A stretch of DNA of 64,000 nt from positions 68,861 through 132,860 of the forward strand of contig JACPQY010000085.1 of the NCBI GenBank assembly GCA_016190245.1, in the 5' to 3' direction. Positions 9,091 through 17,937 of this stretch are shown here, piece by piece. The notes beneath the pieces were generated by a model. The model was not told where the DNA came from and did not search any database. It was given only the letters and a program-made list of their open reading frames with translations. Within the stretch, counting starts at the first letter, position 1; each line of letters begins with the position of its first letter. This stretch comes from Nitrospirota bacterium. Lineage in GTDB: Bacteria; JACPQY01. Position numbers and translations under genes: made by a program.

Positions 9091-9407
9091 CCGCCGTGCA
9101 CGAATCCGTGCGCAGATCAAGCCTCGGGAAGTTGTAGATCGCGTCGCCGTCAACGTCGGGAGGGCCGCCGTCAAAGCGGGCACGGCTCTGCGACTGCACC
9201 TTGGGGACAGGCAAGTCAGATTGCCCCATCAGGAATGCTCCTCTCGGGGATCGCGGAACCTTCGGGACGTTGCCAAGAAAGTCAAGCTGTGCCATCGGGG
9301 GTGCTCCTTTCGGAATCGGGAATCGCAAATAGGGGAACGGGGAGCCAGGGAGCCGGGGAACCGGGAAATGCAAATCGGGAATCGGAAACTGAGAACAGCC
9401 GGTCTGG

Positions 9408-9479
9408 ATTCCGGCTTCCACCGGAATGACGGACCTTGACCCCGCAGCGCGCCGGATTCCCCGCCAGCCGGCGGGGAAT
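9408..9479. repeat. Two adjacent REP-like hairpins
   Basis: First hairpin: ATTCCGG (9408-9414), loop of six, CCGGAAT (9421-9427). Second: ATTCCCCGCC (9456-9465), loop of four, GGCGGGGAAT (9470-9479). Both are followed by GAC, the usual layout of dispersed ATTCC...GGAATGAC elements. Confidence 0.65.
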
Positions 9480-9953
9480 GACGCACCCCCCTGCCGCGGC
9501 GCGGGCGCGTCTCCGAAAACCCCTCCTGTCTCTCCATAGGCATTCCCCCTCGGAATGCCCGCACCCTCGGTTCTTCGGCTCGCCCTCTCCGCCACGGCGG
9601 ACTCGCCTGATCCTCGGGTACTGGGCCTTCGTGGCCCGCACCGCTCGAAATCCCGCCTCACCTTCCCGGCTCGGCCGGTACTCACGGCACGGGGTCGTCC
9701 TGGCCCGCCACTCCACCTCTCTGGTGAGGTTCCCTGACTCATCCCCTACCATGGGCCACCTGATCGCGCAAGCGCAGCACGGCAGTCGGCAGCGGGCAGC
9801 CGGACCACCTGTCCGGGCGAGTGTATTGGAGTATGCCGTCCCCGGTAATACCGGTGGTATGGGGGATGCCGGGTAAATCCCTGCCGGAACGTCGGAATCG
9901 TCGCCGGCGGGTCCGCTCTCCAATCGCTCGATCCCCGGGGGCGTGAACGGTGC

Positions 9954-9959
9954 TACAAT
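9954..9959 (+). promoter_or_regulatory. -10 box (TACAAT) for a leaderless mRNA
   Basis: TACAAT ends exactly six bases before the ATG at 9966, with no room for a ribosome site. The same spacing occurs at five other genes in the window. Confidence 0.55.
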
Positions 9960-9965
9960 GCCCCC

Positions 9966-10343
9966 ATGAGCGTCATCCAGAAGTCGATCACGCTGGAAGG
10001 CTCCAAGCGCCGACGCCGCGAGGAGGCTCTCTTCAACAGCGGCGCCACCTACTCCTGCATCCGGGAGGACGTGGCGCGCTCCTTGGACCTGTTGATCCCC
10101 CTGCCTCGCCCCCTCCGCTTCGGAACCGCCGAGAATGGCCATACCGTCAAGGCCACACACGCGGTCCGCCTCGACTTCCGAATCGGGCGATACCGGTTCT
10201 CGGATGAATTCATGGTCATCCCATCGCTCTCCGAACCCGTCCTCATCGGCGCCGCCACACTCCAGAAGTGGCGGTTCAAGCTCGACTTCGAGAACGACGA
10301 GGTGATCATCGACCCAAGGGTCACGAAGCTCAGGCTGCTGTAG
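9966..10343 (+). CDS. Retropepsin-like protein with altered catalytic motif
   Basis: 125 aa. It has the fold signature of single-domain clan AA (retropepsin-like) proteins: a short strand region, then ALFNSGATYSCI where an active enzyme has D[ST]GA, and a second conserved region with SEPVLIGAATLQKW and DFENDEVIIDPR. The Asp of the D[ST]GA motif is Asn here, whereas the twin at 10587 keeps DSGA, so this copy is probably inactive or regulatory. The twins are nearly identical in the last 90 bases and diverge upstream. Transcription is predicted to start at the ATG. Substrate and partner unknown. Confidence 0.65.
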   Translation: MSVIQKSITLEGSKRRRREEALFNSGATYSCIREDVARSLDLLIPLPRPLRFGTAENGHTVKATHAVRLDFRIGRYRFSDEFMVIPSLSEPVLIGAATLQKWRFKLDFENDEVIIDPRVTKLRLL

Positions 10344-10498
10344 GCCGCACGCTTCGCAAGGAATTGAGATGCCTTCCTGGCATCTCTTTGCTGCTCCGCG
10401 TACAGGCCATCCGTGGCCGCACGCCTCGCGAGGAGTTGAGATGCCTTCCTGGCATCTCTTTGCTGCTCCGCGTACAGGCCATCCGTGGCCGCACGCCT
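10343..10498 (+). repeat. 72-bp tandem repeat, 2.2 copies, each with a hairpin
   Basis: Units at 10343-10414 and 10415-10486 plus a partial third. Each holds GAGATGCC, loop TTCCT, GGCATCTC followed by TTTGCTG, a terminator-like hairpin after the first retropepsin-like gene. The first unit begins directly after the stop codon. Confidence 0.8.
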
Positions 10499-10574
10499 CC
10501 ACTCCCGCCCCACGCGATGCGGCAGGTCTCCGGTCCATGGTCAAGCTCTGACCCCCCAAGGCTTTGAACCGTGC

Positions 10575-10580
10575 TACAAT
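10575..10580 (+). promoter_or_regulatory. -10 box (TACAAT) for a leaderless mRNA
   Basis: TACAAT followed by GCCCCA and the ATG at 10587. It shares the flanking CGTGCTACAATGCCCC with the first retropepsin-like gene, so the promoter was duplicated with the gene. Confidence 0.55.
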
Positions 10581-10586
10581 GCCCCA

Positions 10587-10964
10587 ATGAGCGTCATTCA
10601 GAAGACGGTTCAGCTGGAGGGATCGAAGGGAGCCGCCGAGTCCCCCGCCCTGTTCGACAGCGGAGCAAGCTATTCCTGCATCAGCCCCGATCTCGCCTCT
10701 CAACTCGGCACGCTTGAGCCACTCCGCCGACCCCTTTCGCTCGGGACCGCCAAGAACGGCGACACCCTGACCGCGACACACCGAGTGACCCTCGATTTCT
10801 ACCTCCAGGGCTTTCATTTCTCGGACGAATTCCTCCTCATCCCAGACCTTTCCGAGCAGGTCATCATCGGCGCCGCCACACTCCAAAAGTGGCGGTTCAA
10901 GCTCGACTTCGAGAACGACGAGGTGATCATCGATCCCCGGGTCACGAAGCTGCGGCTGCTCTAA
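10587..10964 (+). CDS. Retropepsin-like aspartic protease domain protein
   Basis: 125 aa, twin of the 9966 gene. ALFDSGASYSCI has the catalytic DSGA. It continues with FSDEFLLIPDLSEQVIIGAATLQKW and DFENDEVIIDPRVTKL, where IIGAATLQ matches the second hydrophobic-hydrophobic-Gly motif of single-domain retropepsins. Proteins of this size usually work as homodimers. It lacks a signal peptide, so it is probably cytoplasmic. The 3' ends of the twins are almost identical at DNA level, which suggests recent duplication or gene conversion. It is convergent with the RCC1 gene, only 32 bases away. Confidence 0.7.
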   Translation: MSVIQKTVQLEGSKGAAESPALFDSGASYSCISPDLASQLGTLEPLRRPLSLGTAKNGDTLTATHRVTLDFYLQGFHFSDEFLLIPDLSEQVIIGAATLQKWRFKLDFENDEVIIDPRVTKLRLL

Positions 10965-10996
10965 CGGTCGCCGCCGTTCCACGGACTCTCCACCCT

Positions 10997-13900
10997 TCAT
11001 GGCAGATTGATCACGACGGTTGCGCTCAGCTTCATGGCCGTCGTCCCATCCCCCACTTGGCCGCTCGTGTTCCCTCCCCAGCACTTGGCCGACCCGTCCG
11101 AGAGAGATGCGCACGTGAAGTCGCCTCCTCCCGTCAGCGCCACCACGCCGGAGAGGCCGGTCACGGACACCGCGGTGTTGCGGTCGAGGATCGAGCCGTC
11201 CCCGAGCTGGCCGCTGGCGTTGTCCCCCCAGCATTTCGCGGCCCCACTGGCGTACCACGTGCAGCTATGGTTCTTGCCCGTCACGATCGACCGCACCGTG
11301 TTTGCCCCGCTCACCGCCGCCGGCGTGTTCCTCGTGGTGTTCGTCCCGTCCCCGAGCTGGCCATCCGTGTTCAGCCCCCAGCACTGTGCCGCCGAGGCAG
11401 TCGTGGCAAAACACGCGTGATCGCCTCCCGCGGCGATCGCCCTCACCCCCGTCGGCGAACCGAAGAGCGTCACGGGCGCGTTCTGGTTCACGTTGTCCCC
11501 GTTGCCGAGCTGCCCGCTCGCGTTGTAGCCCCAGCACCTCGGCGTTCCATCCGCGAGGACCGCGCAGGTGTGGTTGTCTCCCGCCGAGAGACCCACGGCC
11601 GTCGCGATCACGCTCACCGACACGGGCGTCAAACTCTGGTTGTTCGTCCCATCCCCGAGCTGCCCGGACGTGTTCAGCCCCCAGCACTTGATCGTGCCGT
11701 CATAGATCAAGGCGCACGTGTGGCTGCCTCCGGCCGCGATCGCCGCGACCTTCGAGAGCGACGTGGCGCACGTCCCCACGTCACACACCGCCACGGGACT
11801 CGTCCCCTCCGTCGTCGAATTGTCCCCCAACTGGCCGTTCGTGTTCTTGCCGAAGCATTTCACGGTCCCACCGGCCACGAGAACGCACGTGTGTGAGCCT
11901 CCGCCCGCCACCGACAGGACATTCGCCAACGTCGAGATGTTGAGCGGCACGGAGCTGTTCGTCGTGCTCCCGATCCCGAGCTGACCGTTCCCGCCCAGCC
12001 CCCAGCATCGCACCTTCCCCTCCGTCACGACGGCGCACGCGTGACCGTCACCGCCGGTCATTGGCTCTTGGGCCCGCGTAGGGCGGGCTCCCCACCCCGA
12101 CGCAAGCGCCCGGCTCGGCGAGATCAGCCCCACCGGCCCCTCGAGGACCGTCACCGCTCCCGGCTGGTACCAGCCGGATCCCGACACCCGCCCCAGGACG
12201 CCCGATCCGGCGTCATATCCCCAGCTCTGGAGCGTCCCGTCCGCCATGAGGGCAAAGCTGTGCTGACTGCCGTTCGAGGCCCCCGCCACCGACGTGAGGG
12301 TCAGCACCGCCCCCGACGACTTGCCGCAGGCATTGCCTGCACAGTCATCGGGCCCCGTGTTGTTCCCGTTCCCAAGCTGCCCGTAATAGTTCAGCCCCCA
12401 GCATCGCTCGGTCCCGTCCGACATCACCGTGCAGGCGTGGTCGGCACCCCCGCTATCCCCCGTCGCCACCCCCAGCGCACCCGTGCCCGCGCCGAACCCC
12501 AGGACGATGGCCGGCGTGTTGGACGACGACGTCCCCCCATTCCCCAACTGGCCGTTATTGCTTATTCCCCAGCACCTCGCCCCACCGTCCGAAAGCGTCG
12601 CGCACGTGTACCGATTCGCGGCCGCGATCGCCACGACCTTCGAGAGCGAGGTCCCGCAATCGCTCACGTTGCACACCGCCACGGGGGTCATCTGGCAGGG
12701 TTGGCCGTTGCAGTTGCCGCTGGGGTTCCCCTGCCCGAGCTGGCCCTGGTCATCCCGGCCCCAGCACTTGGCGCCCCCTCCATCAACAGCCGCGCAGGCG
12801 TGCTCGGTCCCCGTGCTGATCGCCACGGAAGTGAAGCCCCCGGAGACCGTGGCCGGGGTGTAGCTGTCGGTCGTGCTCCCGATCCCGAGCTGGCCATAGT
12901 AGTTGTCCCCCCAGCAAACCGCCACCCCATTCACCCGCAGCGCACACGCGTAAAAGCCGCCCACGCTGATCGCTATGGCGTCCGTCAGAGAGCCTTGCAC
13001 CTGCATCGGCAGCTTCGAACACGCCACGGTGGAACAAGTGCTCGGCCCCGTGCTGGTCCCGATCCCGAGCTGCCCCTGGTCGTTCCTCCCCCAGCACCAG
13101 ACCGTGCCATCATGCTTGAGCGCGCAGGTCTCCTTCGCATCGTCGCCCCGCCCCGCGAAGACGGCTATCACACCCGTCAAGGACCCCGCACCGCAGCCGG
13201 TCGAGGCGCAGACGGTCACCGGCGTCGTCGAGGCCGTCGTCGAATCGTTGCCGAGTTGGCCGTAGGTATTGCCCCCCCAGCACTTCACGGTCCCGTCCCC
13301 CACCAGGGCGCAGGCGTAGGTGTCCGAGCCCGCTCCCCCCGAACTCATCCCCACCACACTCTGGGTGGAGTGCGTGTAGGCGCTCTTCTCCACCACGTTC
13401 GTGTCCACGTTGCCCGCCTCGTCCCGGGCCCGGATCACGAAGAAATAGCGTGTCCCCACACTTAGGGGCGTGGCCGAATACGATACGGCACCGGCGCTCG
13501 TCGTGTAGGTGGCCGTGAAGCTCGAGGCGCACCCCGTGTAGGTCGTGCTCCAACATATCTGATAGACCATGTTGGCCGCCGAGGTGACGGAATCCGTCGC
13601 CGCGCTCCAGGTCAGGTTGATCTGGGTGGACGACACCGCACCCGCCGTGGTCGCCCCGCTGAAGGTCGGCGCCGTCCCGTCGTGCACATACGTGACCCCC
13701 GTCGAGGGGTTCGAGACATTCCCGGCCGCGTCGGTCGCCTTGGCCGTGATCGCGTTCGAGGCGTTCAGACTCACCGCCGTGGTCACGGTCACGGAGAACG
13801 CCCCGCCGGCATTGGCGCTCCCCGTCCCGATGAGCTCCCCGTCATCGAAGATCTGGATCGTGGCATTGGCCTCCGCGCTCCCCGTCACCGTGGGCTTGCT

Positions 13901-16039
13901 GTTGCTGCCCGGGCTCGCGGGACTCGTGGCCAGGCCCGTGGGCGCCCCCGGCGCCGTCGTGTCCACCAGGATCCCGTTCGAGGCCACCCATGCCCCGCTG
14001 TTCGCAGCCGTGTCGCGCGCCCGGACGCAGTTGTAGTACGTGGCGCTGTTGACGAGCGTGAGCCCCGTCGTGGTCTTGGCCGTCACCGCCCCCACGTTCA
14101 CCGCCCCCACCGTCTCCCCACCGCAGGATGTCGAGAGGCTCAGGTTGTACTCGTAGCTCGCGATCCCGTTCGCGTCCGCGAACCCGCTCCAGGCCGCCGT
14201 CATGCTCGCCGTGTTGTTCTGGGCGACGACGTCCGTCGGTCCCCCGTCCGTGACCGCCCCGCCCGACGGGACCACGTTGTCGTGCACGTAGGTCAGGGTG
14301 TTCGAGACCGCCGACACGTTGCCCGCGTTGTCCGCGGCCTTGGCCGTGATCGCGTTCGAGGCGTTGCCGCTCACCGCCGTCGAGACCACAATCGAGAAGG
14401 ACCCACCGCTCCCGACCGACCCGGTTCCGATAAGCGCCCCATCGTCGAAAATCTGCACCGCGATGTTCGCCTCCGTCGTCCCCGAGACCGTGGGCAGGAG
14501 GGAGTTGCCCGGGCTGGACGGGGTCAGGGAGCTTAGGGTCACCGCCGGCGCCGTCTTGTCGTTGGTGAGCGGGAGGGCCTGGCTCACGTTGCCGGCCGCG
14601 TCCACGGCCACGACGTAGATCTTGTCCGAGGCATCCCCCTTGTTGTCGCCGATCCCCACGGACGCGAAAGACCCGCTCGCTTGAGCGGTCGTCTCCGCCA
14701 ACTTGGACGTGAGGAGCGCGTCCTCGTAGATCTTCACCGTCGCCGAGGTCTCCACGGCGCCCGCCGAACCGCTCACTTGGTCCGACGTGCCCGGCGCGTT
14801 CATGGTGACCGTCACTTTCGCCACGTCCGGCGAGCCCGGCGCGGTCGTGTCCACCGTCCACGTGTGCGCCACGATGGCCGACTCGTTGCCGGCGGGATCT
14901 ATGGCCTTGACCTGGAGCGTGTGGGAACCGTCGGCAAGACCGGCCAACGCATAGGGCGAGGTGCAGGCCGAGAAAACTCCGCCGTCGAGCGCACAATTGG
15001 TCCCACAATTGAGCTCGCTGCACGAGAACGTGAACGAGGCGCTGTTGGAGGCCACGATCGCGCCGGGACCCCCCGTCACGGTCGTTGTGGGCGCCGCCGT
15101 GTCAATCGTCCACGTGTAGCTGACCGGTGTGGAATCGGCCACGCCGTCCGCCGAAACACCCCGCGCTTGGAACGTGTGCTTGCCCTGGGGCAGGCCCTCG
15201 TGGAGGCTGGGCGACTTGCAGTCGGCGAACCCCGCGCCGTCCAGATTGCACTGCGTGGAGACACCCGTGGTCGTGAACCGGAATGTGGCCGAGGTCGAGT
15301 TGGTCAGCGCAGGCGGCTTCGCCTGGAGGCTCGTCTCGGGCTCGGAGCCCGCGGCCACCGTGGGCGGGGTGATGACCGCGCCCGTGACCGGGTCCACCAG
15401 AGTCGTCCCCGCAGTGGTCGTCTGGCCTGAGGAAATGGCGCCCTGGAACGCGTCCGTGAGGGTGGATGAGGCCTGCGTCACCTGCTCAGCCGTGGGCTTG
15501 CTGAGCGCGTTCTGGGGATCCGTGCCCAGGATCAGCTCGATGAAGTTTGCAATGGTGTCTCCATCGTCATCTGCGATGACCACGCCCGAGGCGTCGAGCA
15601 GAATGAGAACGTCGGAGCCGGAGAAATCGATCACACCGGTCGCGGTGAGAATGAGAGTGCCGCTTTTGTCGATCACATAGACCTCGAAGGTCACCTGGGA
15701 GGCTTGGCGGCGCGGGCTGCCTCTGACACCCGCGGCATCGAGGGCCACTTCCTCAGGCAGTGCGAGCGACAGCGCAGCCCCCGAGTCTGATTCCGCCATC
15801 GTCAGGGCCAAGCCCTCACCCACGGTGCGACCGTTCACCGAGATCGTGGCCGTGCCGTCGCGCGCCTTCACGGCGCCCGCCACTTCAACAGCGACGGGAA
15901 TGGCGATCGTAAGCGTTTCCTCTTCGCCCGATCCCTTCTTCTTGCAGCCAGGGCCGGCCACGAGAAGCAGGCACAAAGCTGAAAGCAACAAGCGAACGAA
16001 AGATGGAACGTGGTTGGACGGATGAGACGAACGCAGCAT
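10997..16039 (-). CDS. RCC1-repeat and Ig-like domain lipoprotein (about 1680 aa)
   Basis: The start at ATG 16039 has GGAGGGGAG six bases upstream. SFVRLLLSALCLLLVAGPGC is a lipoprotein signal. An acidic, calcium-loop-like stretch follows near residue 185 (DDDGDTIANFIELILGTDP). The middle (about residues 270-920) holds several bacterial Ig-like or fibronectin-like repeats (SYTWTIDTAAP; NAITAKATDAAGNVS), two of them near-duplicates. The last 700 residues are RCC1 propeller repeats of the form CALxxDGTxxCWGxNxxGQLG, more than ten copies, enough for one or two seven-bladed propellers. It is probably surface-anchored and involved in protein-protein contacts; no enzyme motif is seen. It diverges from an XRE regulator with shared control DNA. 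Confidence 0.85.
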   Translation of the reverse strand: MLRSSHPSNHVPSFVRLLLSALCLLLVAGPGCKKKGSGEEETLTIAIPVAVEVAGAVKARDGTATISVNGRTVGEGLALTMAESDSGAALSLALPEEVALDAAGVRGSPRRQASQVTFEVYVIDKSGTLILTATGVIDFSGSDVLILLDASGVVIADDDGDTIANFIELILGTDPQNALSKPTAEQVTQASSTLTDAFQGAISSGQTTTAGTTLVDPVTGAVITPPTVAAGSEPETSLQAKPPALTNSTSATFRFTTTGVSTQCNLDGAGFADCKSPSLHEGLPQGKHTFQARGVSADGVADSTPVSYTWTIDTAAPTTTVTGGPGAIVASNSASFTFSCSELNCGTNCALDGGVFSACTSPYALAGLADGSHTLQVKAIDPAGNESAIVAHTWTVDTTAPGSPDVAKVTVTMNAPGTSDQVSGSAGAVETSATVKIYEDALLTSKLAETTAQASGSFASVGIGDNKGDASDKIYVVAVDAAGNVSQALPLTNDKTAPAVTLSSLTPSSPGNSLLPTVSGTTEANIAVQIFDDGALIGTGSVGSGGSFSIVVSTAVSGNASNAITAKAADNAGNVSAVSNTLTYVHDNVVPSGGAVTDGGPTDVVAQNNTASMTAAWSGFADANGIASYEYNLSLSTSCGGETVGAVNVGAVTAKTTTGLTLVNSATYYNCVRARDTAANSGAWVASNGILVDTTAPGAPTGLATSPASPGSNSKPTVTGSAEANATIQIFDDGELIGTGSANAGGAFSVTVTTAVSLNASNAITAKATDAAGNVSNPSTGVTYVHDGTAPTFSGATTAGAVSSTQINLTWSAATDSVTSAANMVYQICWSTTYTGCASSFTATYTTSAGAVSYSATPLSVGTRYFFVIRARDEAGNVDTNVVEKSAYTHSTQSVVGMSSGGAGSDTYACALVGDGTVKCWGGNTYGQLGNDSTTASTTPVTVCASTGCGAGSLTGVIAVFAGRGDDAKETCALKHDGTVWCWGRNDQGQLGIGTSTGPSTCSTVACSKLPMQVQGSLTDAIAISVGGFYACALRVNGVAVCWGDNYYGQLGIGSTTDSYTPATVSGGFTSVAISTGTEHACAAVDGGGAKCWGRDDQGQLGQGNPSGNCNGQPCQMTPVAVCNVSDCGTSLSKVVAIAAANRYTCATLSDGGARCWGISNNGQLGNGGTSSSNTPAIVLGFGAGTGALGVATGDSGGADHACTVMSDGTERCWGLNYYGQLGNGNNTGPDDCAGNACGKSSGAVLTLTSVAGASNGSQHSFALMADGTLQSWGYDAGSGVLGRVSGSGWYQPGAVTVLEGPVGLISPSRALASGWGARPTRAQEPMTGGDGHACAVVTEGKVRCWGLGGNGQLGIGSTTNSSVPLNISTLANVLSVAGGGSHTCVLVAGGTVKCFGKNTNGQLGDNSTTEGTSPVAVCDVGTCATSLSKVAAIAAGGSHTCALIYDGTIKCWGLNTSGQLGDGTNNQSLTPVSVSVIATAVGLSAGDNHTCAVLADGTPRCWGYNASGQLGNGDNVNQNAPVTLFGSPTGVRAIAAGGDHACFATTASAAQCWGLNTDGQLGDGTNTTRNTPAAVSGANTVRSIVTGKNHSCTWYASGAAKCWGDNASGQLGDGSILDRNTAVSVTGLSGVVALTGGGDFTCASLSDGSAKCWGGNTSGQVGDGTTAMKLSATVVINLP

Positions 16040-16150
16040 GTGACTCCCCTCCTCACTCATGCGGGACGACAACATGGGACCAGAGGTACCCCTTTCACTC
16101 GCCACCCTCTGAAACCCCACTCTGGCCCAGGTGACTTGCGACTTGTGATT

Positions 16151-16179
16151 TCCATAGAATATGGCATCTTATTTGTCAA
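16151..16179 (-). promoter_or_regulatory. Promoter and overlapping dyad for the RCC1 lipoprotein gene
   Basis: Minus strand: TTGACA (16179-16174), a 17-base spacer, TATGGA (16156-16151). The dyad CCATA-GAA-TATGG (16152-16164) covers the -10, so a repressor bound there would block the promoter. The divergent XRE gene is the obvious candidate. Confidence 0.5.
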
Positions 16180-16232
16180 GTTAGCTCACCTTTTGGACCC
16201 TTCCAAAAGCGCGGGAAGGATGGTGATGGTTG

Positions 16233-16655
16233 ATGGATGATCGGAGCAAGCGGCGGAGACGCCACCCGCCTCGGACCGTGACGGTCAAACCCACTGAACT
16301 GGGCCTTCGGCTCGGCGCCCGCATCAGGGCGTTGCGCGAGCGGGGCGGGGTCACGCAGGTGCAGCTTGCGGAACGCGCAAGCATCGGCATCGAGACCGTC
16401 AGCCGCCTCGAGCGGGGCATCGAGAACCCCACGATCGGGATCCTCGAGACGGTCTGCCGGGCGCTGAACGTGGACATCCACGAATTGTTCGAGCGGGCGT
16501 ATTCGGTTGAGGAGTACATCCGGAAGCAGGAGGTGCGCCAGATCGCCGAGAGGCTCGGGGGGGCCACCCCTGCCGAGCTTGCCGCCTTCCGCACCCTGGC
16601 CAATGGGATCCGTACGCGGGGCTCGAAGCCATACCGGCAACGGCGCTCGCGGTAG
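16233..16655 (+). CDS. XRE-family HTH transcriptional regulator
   Basis: 140 aa from ATG 16233. A basic N-terminus (SKRRRRHPPR) precedes a Cro/CI-type HTH: LGARIRALRERGGVTQVQL, then AERASIGIETVSRLERG, then ENPTIGILETVCRALNVDIHELF, the full XRE signature. The C-terminal 45 residues are a charged helix region with no known ligand domain. It is divergent from the RCC1 lipoprotein gene, and a dyad sits over that gene's -10, so local control is likely (inference). Confidence 0.85.
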   Translation: MDDRSKRRRRHPPRTVTVKPTELGLRLGARIRALRERGGVTQVQLAERASIGIETVSRLERGIENPTIGILETVCRALNVDIHELFERAYSVEEYIRKQEVRQIAERLGGATPAELAAFRTLANGIRTRGSKPYRQRRSR

Positions 16656-16796
16656 AGTCCAGCCCCGCAGAATCCCCCGTTCCCATCTTTTTCAGGCCCT
16701 CTGAGCAACCCCATATCATTTGCCCCTATTAACATTAGACTCCTGAGACCCGCGTTTTGTTCCAATGTGGACTCGGCCACTCTTCATCAGCCCCCC

Positions 16797-17196
16797 TCAC
16801 TGAGCCACCGCGGCCACCTGCACCGGAGTGGCCGACTGGGTGGTGCCTTCATCGCCCAGTTCGCCGTGGTCGCTGTCCCCCCAGCACCGAGCACTCCCGT
16901 CCGACAAGACAGTGCAGGTGTGCAGATTCCCCGCCGCAATGCCCACAGCCGATGAAAGTCCCACAACCGGGGCAGCAATGGGGAAACTGGTCAACTCAAT
17001 CAACTTGGCAAACTGGTAAGATGGGACCATGGCACCAGTGAGAGCCCCCGTTCCCAACTGGCCGACCACGTTGCCACCCCAACACCGAACCGTCCCATCC
17101 GAAATGAGCGCGCAACTGTAGTCGCTGCCCACGGCGATTGCCTTCGCACGGGAAACGCCCGCGACCGTGGCCGGCACTTTGGAGTACGTCCGCAGG
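16797..17196 (-). pseudogene. RCC1-repeat gene remnant (3' part only)
   Basis: The minus-strand frame from the RAYT left inverted repeat to a stop at 16797 encodes two to three RCC1 repeats (YSCALISDGTVRCWGGNVVGQLG; HTCTVLSDGSARCWGDSDHGELG), about 130 residues with no start, signal or N-terminal part. Intact relatives, such as the 1680-aa neighbour, carry a signal and ten or more repeats. The frame continues upstream only through the transposase end and antisense of its gene. The most likely reading is a tail separated from its 5' part by the mobile element or an associated deletion. Confidence 0.65.
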
Positions 17197-17932
17197 GAAA
17201 AGGGGACATTCCTATTTTTCACGGCAGCAGCCTCGGGCGACCCCGCGGCCGAAGGCTGGACTCCAACCCCAGATGCGCTGCGGTCACGAGCACCCAGTCC
17301 CGGCGACCGAACGGAGTTCCCTTGTTTACACATGTGCGCACGCGATCCAACTCCCCAGGCGCGAACGGCGTGTTGACCCAATCCGCCCAGCTGGCGGGCC
17401 ACACCACTGGACCTCCATCCAGCTCGATGTGGTTTCGGACGCCCAGACGAACGCCGCTGCTGGACCACTCCCACTCACTGGCCCTCCTGACCAAGCCCGC
17501 CCGAACCGGGTTCCGCTCGATATAGCGAGCCGCGACAAGAAGATGCCCGTCCTGCTGAATCGGAAAGGCCTTGAACCGGCCCTGCCAAATCCGGCCGCTC
17601 GTACCGTAATGCTTGTTGTACCGGCAGACGTGTGTCGTGAGCAGCCAGTGCATGTAGCGGCTCAGGTCGTCATCACCGTGAGGCCAGAGCAGGAGATGAA
17701 AATGATTTGGCATCAGGCAATACGCCAACAATCGCATGCCCACGCGAGCCCCAGCCTCTCTGAGGAGTTCAACAAAAGCCTGGTAATCGTCGCAATTGTG
17801 GAAAATCTCGCGGCGACCGTTTCCGCGATTGATCACGTGGTAGCAGATGTCACCCACGCAGGCCCGTGAGGTTCGAGGCATCAGGATCGCTCTACTCCGC
17901 GTCTTGTCGAAAAATAGGAATGTCCCCTTTTC
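17197..17932. mobile_element. RAYT element bounded by perfect 24-bp inverted repeats
   Basis: Left end 17197-17220 (GAAAAGGGGACATTCC...) and right end 17909-17932 are exact reverse complements. They enclose a single Y1 transposase gene read leftward. No target duplication is evident. The right end lies six bases from the stop codon of the FG-GAP gene and the left end abuts the RCC1 remnant. Confidence 0.8.
17219..17881 (-). CDS. REP-associated tyrosine transposase (RAYT, Y1/TnpA_REP family)
   Basis: 220 aa. It shows the complete family signature: YHVINRGNGRREIFHNCDDY at the N-terminus, the metal-binding HxH in MPNHFHLLL, RIWQGRFKAFPIQ, and the nucleophile region ARYIERNPVRAGLV with Tyr. RAYTs are single-strand DNA transposases of the IS200/IS605 superfamily that act on short palindromic REP sequences. 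This genome has several palindrome families that could be its substrates (inference). The gene fills its element almost end to end, and its start is near the right inverted repeat. Confidence 0.9.
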   Translation of the reverse strand: MPRTSRACVGDICYHVINRGNGRREIFHNCDDYQAFVELLREAGARVGMRLLAYCLMPNHFHLLLWPHGDDDLSRYMHWLLTTHVCRYNKHYGTSGRIWQGRFKAFPIQQDGHLLVAARYIERNPVRAGLVRRASEWEWSSSGVRLGVRNHIELDGGPVVWPASWADWVNTPFAPGELDRVRTCVNKGTPFGRRDWVLVTAAHLGLESSLRPRGRPRLLP

Positions 17933-17937
17933 TTCAT

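Larger units (their letters stand above)
8643..9470. repeat. Degenerate short-unit repeat region (AATCGGGAATCGTG-type)
   Basis: There is no confident gene between 8702 and 9965. Stretches at 8650-8760, 8900-8970 and 9308-9400 are mosaics of 7-9 base units such as GGGAATCG, GTGAATCG, GAACCGGG and GGAAATCG. Two minus-strand ATGs, at 9295 and 9235, each have a GGAGC site and open frames with shared words (LGNVPK). They look like decayed duplicated fragments rather than a working gene. Confidence 0.55.

Noticed and set aside
9282-11258. 658-codon minus-strand frame across the retropepsin-like genes
   Set aside because: It is antisense to two genes with duplicated promoters and conserved motifs; composition is shadow-like.
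12041-13465. 474-codon plus-strand frame
   Set aside because: Antisense of the RCC1 repeats; the periodic Pro/Arg/His words mirror the repeats on the other strand.
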